Positions 60,050-64,000 of a stretch of DNA of 64,000 nt are shown here, piece after piece. Source of the stretch: Altererythrobacter sp. TH136 (GTDB lineage Bacteria; Pseudomonadota; Alphaproteobacteria; Sphingomonadales; Sphingomonadaceae); the NCBI RefSeq assembly GCF_007065885.1, contig NZ_CP041409.1, positions 2,465,501 through 2,529,500 on the forward strand. Reading direction: 5' to 3'. How positions within the stretch are numbered: position 1 is the first letter of the stretch; every line of letters begins with the position of its first letter. The position numbers and the translations under genes are program-made. The notes under the pieces were generated by a model, which saw only the letters and a program-made list of their open reading frames with translations, did no database searches and was not told where the DNA came from.

Positions 60050-60939
60050 TGGCCAATCTGGTGCAGCAACCGGTGGTCCTGGCCGGAGAAGGTTGGGCCG
60101 ACTACGCGCTGCTCGACAGCGGGCATGGCCGCAAGCTCGAACGCTATGGCCGCTATCGTTTCATCCGGCCCGAACCGCAGGCGATGTGGACGCCGCGCCT
60201 GGATCATTGGCCGGCCGACGGCGAATTCGTTCCGGGTTCCGATGAGGATGGCGGAGGACGCTGGCAATTCGCGAATGCTGTCTCTTCAGATGGATGGCAG
60301 CTTGCATGGGACGATGTTCGCTTCACTGCCCAGTGCACTCCGTTCCGCCATCTTGGCTTCTTCCCCGACATGGCGCCGGTCTGGACGTGGATGCGGCAGC
60401 AGCTCCTGGGCATGGAGCAGGCCCAGACCTTGAACCTGTTCGGGTACACCGGCGTCGGCAGTCTGGCCCTGTCCGCCTGCGGGCCCGTGGCGCATGTCGA
60501 CGCCAGCAAGAAATCCGTCGCCCAGGCGCGCGCAAACGCCGACCTGTCGGGCATGGCAGAACGGCCGATCCGCTGGCTGATCGACGATGCGGCCAAGTTC
60601 GCCGCTCGCGAGGTGCGCCGGGGCAAGCGCTACGACGGCATCATCCTTGACCCCCCGAAGTTTGGCCGGGGCCCCAATGGCGAGACCTGGCGGATCGAGG
60701 AGCACCTCGCCCCGCTCGTGTCAGACTGCCGCAGGTTGCTGGATCGCGACAGCCGGTTCCTGTTCCTGACGGTCTACGCCGTCCGCATGAGCAGTCTCGC
60801 GCTCGCCGGTCTGCTGGCCGAGCTGTTCGCCGACCTGCCGGGGACGATCGAGCATGGTGACCTGGCCGTCAGCGAGGAGGGTGAGGGCGCCCGGCTGCTG
60901 CCCACCGCCATCTTCGCGCGCTGGTCCAATCCGGGCTAA
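60049..60939 (+). CDS. SAM-dependent methyltransferase, RlmI-like fold
   Basis: A 296-residue class I methyltransferase. LNLFGYTGVGSLALSACG is the SAM site, HVDASKKSVAQARANA the acidic strand end, and GIILDPPKFGRGPNGETWRI the DPPK catalytic region of the RlmI/RlmK/RlmL C-terminal family. It probably methylates a cytosine or guanine in 23S rRNA or another nucleic acid. The N-terminal PUA domain of RlmI is not obvious. It is coupled to thrC (TGATG). Confidence 0.87.
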   Translation: MANLVQQPVVLAGEGWADYALLDSGHGRKLERYGRYRFIRPEPQAMWTPRLDHWPADGEFVPGSDEDGGGRWQFANAVSSDGWQLAWDDVRFTAQCTPFRHLGFFPDMAPVWTWMRQQLLGMEQAQTLNLFGYTGVGSLALSACGPVAHVDASKKSVAQARANADLSGMAERPIRWLIDDAAKFAAREVRRGKRYDGIILDPPKFGRGPNGETWRIEEHLAPLVSDCRRLLDRDSRFLFLTVYAVRMSSLALAGLLAELFADLPGTIEHGDLAVSEEGEGARLLPTAIFARWSNPG

Positions 60940-60949
60940 GGCGGCGTCC

Positions 60950-61324
60950 ATGGCCGATTCGCTGATCCTGGAAGTCGCTGATCTGGAAGTGGATGTGCTC
61001 ACCGGCATCTACTCAGAAGAGACCGGCAAGCCGCAGCCGTTGCGCATTTCGGTGTCCGCCCGGTTGAAACCGGAAGCGCGCTACGAGCCGGATACCCCGC
61101 TTGCGGCGAGCAAGAACTACATGGATCTCAAGTTCGCCGCGACCGAGGCGCTGGGATCGCAGTTGCACTTCAAGCTGATCGAATCGGTGGCGGACCACAT
61201 TTGCGATACGCTATTCGTGTCGGATCGGCGGGTGGAAGCGGTCACGGTGAAGATCGTCAAGCTGGCGATCGCCGAGGCGGGTGAGCGGATCGGCATCACC
61301 CTGACCCGCGAGCGGCGCGGGTGA
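60950..61324 (+). CDS. folB: Dihydroneopterin aldolase
   Basis: A 124-residue FolB-like protein. LEVDVLTGIYSEETGKPQPL, LAASKNYMDLKFAATEAL and FKLIESVADHICDTLF follow the family; the catalytic Lys is in TVKIVKLAIAEAGERIGI. It cleaves dihydroneopterin to 6-hydroxymethyl dihydropterin in folate synthesis; folP is 32 kb away. The start was taken as ATG 60950 (MADSLILEVADLEV). The end overlaps the next GTG by GTGA. Confidence 0.9.
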   Translation: MADSLILEVADLEVDVLTGIYSEETGKPQPLRISVSARLKPEARYEPDTPLAASKNYMDLKFAATEALGSQLHFKLIESVADHICDTLFVSDRRVEAVTVKIVKLAIAEAGERIGITLTRERRG

Positions 61325-61662
61325 ACGGGGCCGTGCTGCGGGTCGGCGGGTTGCCGGACGAAGCACTCGATGCAGCTGCTGCTTTCTACGAGCAGTGGTT
61401 GCCGCGGGCGCTGAAGCAGCTTTCGCCAGACAGCGAGGTGCTGACGATCGTGTTATCGGGTGCAGCTTACGATCACACGGATTGGCGCCGGGCAGCGGCG
61501 CGGGACATTGCACGGGCAGTAGCCCCGCAGCGGGTGAATATCGTAGCAGGTGACGATGAGGGGGCGATCGCGGCCACCGTGGAATACTTGGCCCGCGCTC
61601 CGGGACTGACCGGGCAGTATCTACCCACGACCGGCAAAGGCGCGGGCGTTGCCACCGGCTGA
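61321..61662 (+). CDS. Rossmann-like orphan protein between folB and moaA
   Basis: A 113-residue protein starting with GTG. It alternates helices and strands (AVLRVGGLPDEALDAAAAFY, VLTIVLSGAAYDHTDWRRAA, RVNIVAGDDEGAIAATVEYL) and ends GQYLPTTGKGAGVATG. It resembles a shortened Rossmann/SDR-like fold but lacks the N-terminal GxxGxG and a YxxxK pair. Its sandwich between two pterin-pathway genes suggests a pterin-related role, but none is shown. It overlaps folB by GTGA and moaA by 14 bases. Confidence 0.7.
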   Translation: MNGAVLRVGGLPDEALDAAAAFYEQWLPRALKQLSPDSEVLTIVLSGAAYDHTDWRRAAARDIARAVAPQRVNIVAGDDEGAIAATVEYLARAPGLTGQYLPTTGKGAGVATG

Positions 61663-62653
61663 GCCTACGCTGATCGACCGCTTTCAGCGGCGGATCACCT
61701 ACCTGCGGTTGTCCGTCACCGATCGCTGCGACCTGCGCTGCGTATACTGCATGCCGCGCGAGATGGTGTTCCTGCCCCGCAAGGATTTGCTGACGTTGAA
61801 CGAGCTCCACCGGCTGGCGCTGGCGTTCATCGACCGCGGCGTGCGCGCGATCCGGCTGACCGGCGGCGAGCCGCTGGTCCGGCGCGATGTCATGGATTTC
61901 GTGACGGCGCTTGGCCGCCACGTAGGACAGCAGCTGGACGAACTGACGCTGACCACCAACGGAACGCACCTTGCCGATAAGGCTGATGCGCTGGCGGCGG
62001 CGGGGGTGCGCCGGGTCAACGTATCGCTCGACACGCTCGACCGCGCTCGCTTCACCCAATTGACCGGCGCCGATCGGCTCGGTGCGGTATTGGGCGGGAT
62101 TGCAGCGGCGCGCGACGCGGGCCTGGAGGTGAAGCTGAACGTCGTCGCCCTGCGCGACGAGAGCAGCGAGGGCCGGCGCGAACTCATTGAATGGGCGCAT
62201 GGCCACGGTCATTCGGTGACTCTGATCGAGGTGATGCCGATGGGCGAGGTGGCAGCCGGGCGGGCAGACCAGTTCGTGCCGCTGACCGACGTGCGCCGAG
62301 AACTTGAGGCGCGGTGGACGCTCACACCGTCGACTCATCGTACCGGCGGGCCCGCGCGCTACTGGCATATCGCGGAGACGGGGGGGCGGATCGGGTTCAT
62401 CACACCGCTCAGCGACAACTTCTGCGCTGGCTGCAATCGGCTGCGGGTGACCGCCACGGGCCAGTTGCACCCGTGTCTCGGCGGCACGGAAGCGGTCGAT
62501 CTGCGCGCGGCGCTGCGCTCTGGAGGGGGAGACCAGGCGCTGGCGTCGGCGCTGGAGACTGCCATGCGGATCAAGCCTGAACGCCATCGCTTCGCGATTT
62601 CCCAGGGGTTCGCGAGCGGCCCTGCGCGGCACATGTCGGTCACGGGCGGCTGA
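61649..62653 (+). CDS. moaA: GTP 3',8-cyclase MoaA
   Basis: A 334-residue radical-SAM enzyme starting molybdenum cofactor synthesis from GTP. The radical cluster is TDRCDLRCVYCMP (CxxxCxxC); RLTGGEPLVRRDV follows; the second Fe-S cluster is DNFCAGCNRLRVTATGQLHP with a third Cys in LHPC. The usual C-terminal double-glycine of MoaA is GG in VTGG. It starts TTG at 61649 and overlaps the previous ORF. Confidence 0.95.
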   Translation: MPPAEPTLIDRFQRRITYLRLSVTDRCDLRCVYCMPREMVFLPRKDLLTLNELHRLALAFIDRGVRAIRLTGGEPLVRRDVMDFVTALGRHVGQQLDELTLTTNGTHLADKADALAAAGVRRVNVSLDTLDRARFTQLTGADRLGAVLGGIAAARDAGLEVKLNVVALRDESSEGRRELIEWAHGHGHSVTLIEVMPMGEVAAGRADQFVPLTDVRRELEARWTLTPSTHRTGGPARYWHIAETGGRIGFITPLSDNFCAGCNRLRVTATGQLHPCLGGTEAVDLRAALRSGGGDQALASALETAMRIKPERHRFAISQGFASGPARHMSVTGG

Positions 62654-62659
62654 CGGCTG

Positions 62660-62902
62660 GTGGGGGTGCGGGTGCTGCTGCTGGGACGGCTGCGAGATTT
62701 GGCCGGGACCGACCAATTGATCCTGGACGCCCCGCTGTCATGGGAAACGCTGCTCGCCAAGGTACCCGCGGCGCTGGCGGCGGCGGTCCGGGATGAGCGG
62801 GTGCACGTTGCGCTTTCGGGCACGGTGGTGGCGGACAAGGCGACGATCCTTGCCCACGAGGGTGACGAGGTCGCGCTGCTGCCGCCGGTCAGCGGAGGCT
62901 GA
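62660..62902 (+). CDS. moaD: Molybdopterin synthase small subunit MoaD
   Basis: An 80-residue ubiquitin-like protein. VRVLLLGRLRDLAGTDQL is the family beginning and it ends VALLPPVSGG, the double glycine that is thiocarboxylated. It carries sulfur to MoaE. GTG at 62660 is the annotated start; GTG at 62666 is possible. It lies 6 bases after moaA and 5 before moaE. Confidence 0.92.
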   Translation: MGVRVLLLGRLRDLAGTDQLILDAPLSWETLLAKVPAALAAAVRDERVHVALSGTVVADKATILAHEGDEVALLPPVSGG

Positions 62903-62907
62903 GGGTG

Positions 62908-63366
62908 ATGGGCCTGCGGGGTCCGGCCGATGTGCGGTTGCTGGAGGACAGACTGTCGCCCGGGCCGGTGCTGGCCGCGCTTGGCGAGGTCCATCAGTCG
63001 AGCGGCGGGATCGCGAGCTTCGTCGGGCAGGTCCGGACCGGCGGCGGGGTCACCGCGCTGGAACTGAGCCACTATGCTCCGCTCACCTTCCCGGGGATGG
63101 AACGGCTTGCCGGCGAGGCGCTGGCCCGCTGGCCGCTCGACGCACTGGTGGTGTGGCACCGGGTGGGGCTGCTTTTGCCGGGAGAGCCGATCGTGCTGGT
63201 GGCGGCAGCGGCGCGGCATCGGCGAGCCGCGATCGAGGCGGTCGATTTCACGATGGACCACCTGAAGGCGGCGGCCTGGTTCTGGAAGCGCGAGCAGCGC
63301 GATGGGCAGTGGCACTGGATCGAGCCGCGGCCCGAGGATCATGCCGACCTGGCGCGGTGGAGCTAG
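62908..63366 (+). CDS. moaE: Molybdopterin synthase catalytic subunit MoaE
   Basis: A 152-residue MoaE. GIASFVGQVRTGGGVTALEL holds the conserved arginine, LVVWHRVGLLLPGEPIVLVA and MDHLKAAAWFWKREQ the rest, with the Lys of FWKRE needed for catalysis. With MoaD it inserts two sulfurs into precursor Z. ATG at 62908 has GGAGG nine bases upstream; a GTG at 62905 is one codon earlier. Its TAG overlaps the convergent lipoprotein at CTAG. Confidence 0.94.
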   Translation: MGLRGPADVRLLEDRLSPGPVLAALGEVHQSSGGIASFVGQVRTGGGVTALELSHYAPLTFPGMERLAGEALARWPLDALVVWHRVGLLLPGEPIVLVAAAARHRRAAIEAVDFTMDHLKAAAWFWKREQRDGQWHWIEPRPEDHADLARWS

Positions 63367-63863
63367 CCGACCCGCGCCCGGAGGCGCCCCAACGCCTCAT
63401 CTTCTGACCGCACAAGAGCTTCAACCTCGTCCCGCACGGCCCCGATCGCCTCGCGCGGCCCGGCTTCGATGGTCGAATCGACCCACAACGCATCGAGATC
63501 GGCCAACGGAACCGCGGTCAGGCTGCGCTGCGAATCGAGATCGGCCAACGCGACCTGCGCGTTGGCCCAACTGTCGCTGCCGGTCGCCCCGGCCGCGGCG
63601 GCGGCGCGCTGGGCTGCGGGAAGGGCGGCCATGAACTGGGCGTGATGTCCGGCGGCATCGCGGCGCAGCGCGGCGAGGCGGGCGACGAGGTCGGCGCTGG
63701 GGGCAGGCGGCGGCAGGGGCACGACCTGCGCCGGGTCGGTTGCGGAACTGCCCTGCGCCCGTTCCGCCGGCCGCTGGGCGAGCGAGGGGTAATCTCCCGA
63801 GCTGGCACAGGCGGCGAGCAATGCGGAGAGCAGCAGGGCTGCAAAAGGTCTGGCGCCGGTCAC
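63363..63863 (-). CDS. Predicted lipoprotein, helical
   Basis: A 166-residue protein with a lipoprotein signal (FAALLLSALLAAC). The mature part is mainly helical and Ala/Leu-rich (VARLAALRRDAAGHHAQFMA, ALPAAQRAAAAAGA, DEVEALVRSEDEALGRLRAR), suggesting a coiled coil. No named family. Its stop overlaps the moaE stop. Confidence 0.75.
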   Translation of the reverse strand: MTGARPFAALLLSALLAACASSGDYPSLAQRPAERAQGSSATDPAQVVPLPPPAPSADLVARLAALRRDAAGHHAQFMAALPAAQRAAAAAGATGSDSWANAQVALADLDSQRSLTAVPLADLDALWVDSTIEAGPREAIGAVRDEVEALVRSEDEALGRLRARVG

Positions 63864-63951
63864 CGGGTGTCCTTAGCACGGCCGGCGATGCTGGGAAGCC
63901 GGTCCAGCGCAATTTGGCCCATCCGAGCGTTGACTTGTTGGAGCCTTTCCT

Positions 63952-64000
63952 TTAGCGGCGCTCATCTTTCCGGGGCCCTTCATCGGGTTCCCCGGTCTCG
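63952..64000 (-). CDS. C-terminal end of a gene running off the window (partial)
   Basis: On the minus strand the last codons before TAA (63954-63952) read ETGEPDEGPRKDERR, a charged tail typical of many alphaproteobacterial proteins. The rest lies beyond the window, so no product can be named. The 88 bases between it and the lipoprotein start hold no feature I recognise. Confidence 0.35.
   Translation of the reverse strand, partial: ETGEPDEGPRKDERR

Overview
This 64 kb window is ordinary chromosomal backbone from a GC-rich alphaproteobacterium, most probably of the order Sphingomonadales (Erythrobacteraceae or Sphingomonadaceae). The evidence is the ChvG/ChvI pair divergent from pckA, a short HprK next to RapZ, a mannose-type EIIA and HPr, a CcrM-type GANTC methyltransferase, a three-gene proton-translocating transhydrogenase, an aa3 oxidase cluster with ctaG and SURF1, and a small aa3-type subunit IV gene. 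I saw no rRNA, tRNA, CRISPR array, insertion sequence, integrase or phage gene. Nearly every base is coding, and many neighbours overlap by ATGA, GTGA or TGATG, which implies translational coupling.

Layout. 1-3.7 kb: end of recR, def, a 16-cysteine four-helix protein with a small partner, rmuC and a lipoprotein. 3.6-9 kb (minus): rRNA/tRNA methyltransferase, then an incomplete phosphotransferase module (HPr, EIIA, RapZ, HprK) continuous with chvG-chvI; pckA is divergent. 10.9-15.3 kb: DUF885 peptidase-like lipoprotein, DUF3597 protein, TonB, serine hydrolase. 15.4-18.7 kb: two unlike cysteine desulfurases plus a ferredoxin, then a small membrane protein and a DJ-1/PfpI protein. 18.8-26.6 kb: parC, a secreted protein, cca-Nudix-DUF1285, GNAT, a PQQ-type sugar dehydrogenase and rnhB. 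26.7-31.8 kb: ccrM, folP, hemerythrin, an SDR and an NtrC-like regulator with an altered GAFTGA loop. 31.9-35.7 kb: aa3 subunit IV and the pnt operon, which carries an extra ORF. 36-43.4 kb: a beta-helix/diheme cytochrome pair, hydrolase, racemase, dgt, an NAD-binding protein and an HTH-fused RibB. 43.4-48.7 kb (minus): pyrE-pdxJ-acpS-lepB-AI-2E-DUF3089-ruvX. 48.9-58.5 kb: cytochrome c oxidase structural and assembly genes, split by a 3 kb segment with a hydrolase and a Ca2+/H+ antiporter. 58.6-64 kb: thrC, a methyltransferase, folB and moaA-moaD-moaE.

How genes work together. The 4.5-10.9 kb block links nitrogen-PTS phosphorylation (HprK-HPr-EIIA), RapZ, the ChvGI envelope/acid response and gluconeogenesis (PckA). 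The 49-58 kb block builds the terminal oxidase (CtaB heme o, CtaG copper, SURF1), with a probable small subunit encoded far away beside pnt. Four separate minus-strand genes (DUF3597, small membrane protein, DJ-1/PfpI, hemerythrin) each have a GGAAC-N17-GTT-like promoter just upstream, three exact and one near match, which suggests a shared EcfG general stress regulon.

The strongest observations beyond plain annotation are that stress-promoter set, four GANTC sites in the ccrM leader, six convergent gene pairs whose stop codons share one CTAG, the HTH-RibB-degenerate GCHII fusion with an operator-like repeat, the extra ORF inside pnt, and the NtrC-like regulator without a GAFTGA loop. I did not find a self-contained novel defence or mobile system.
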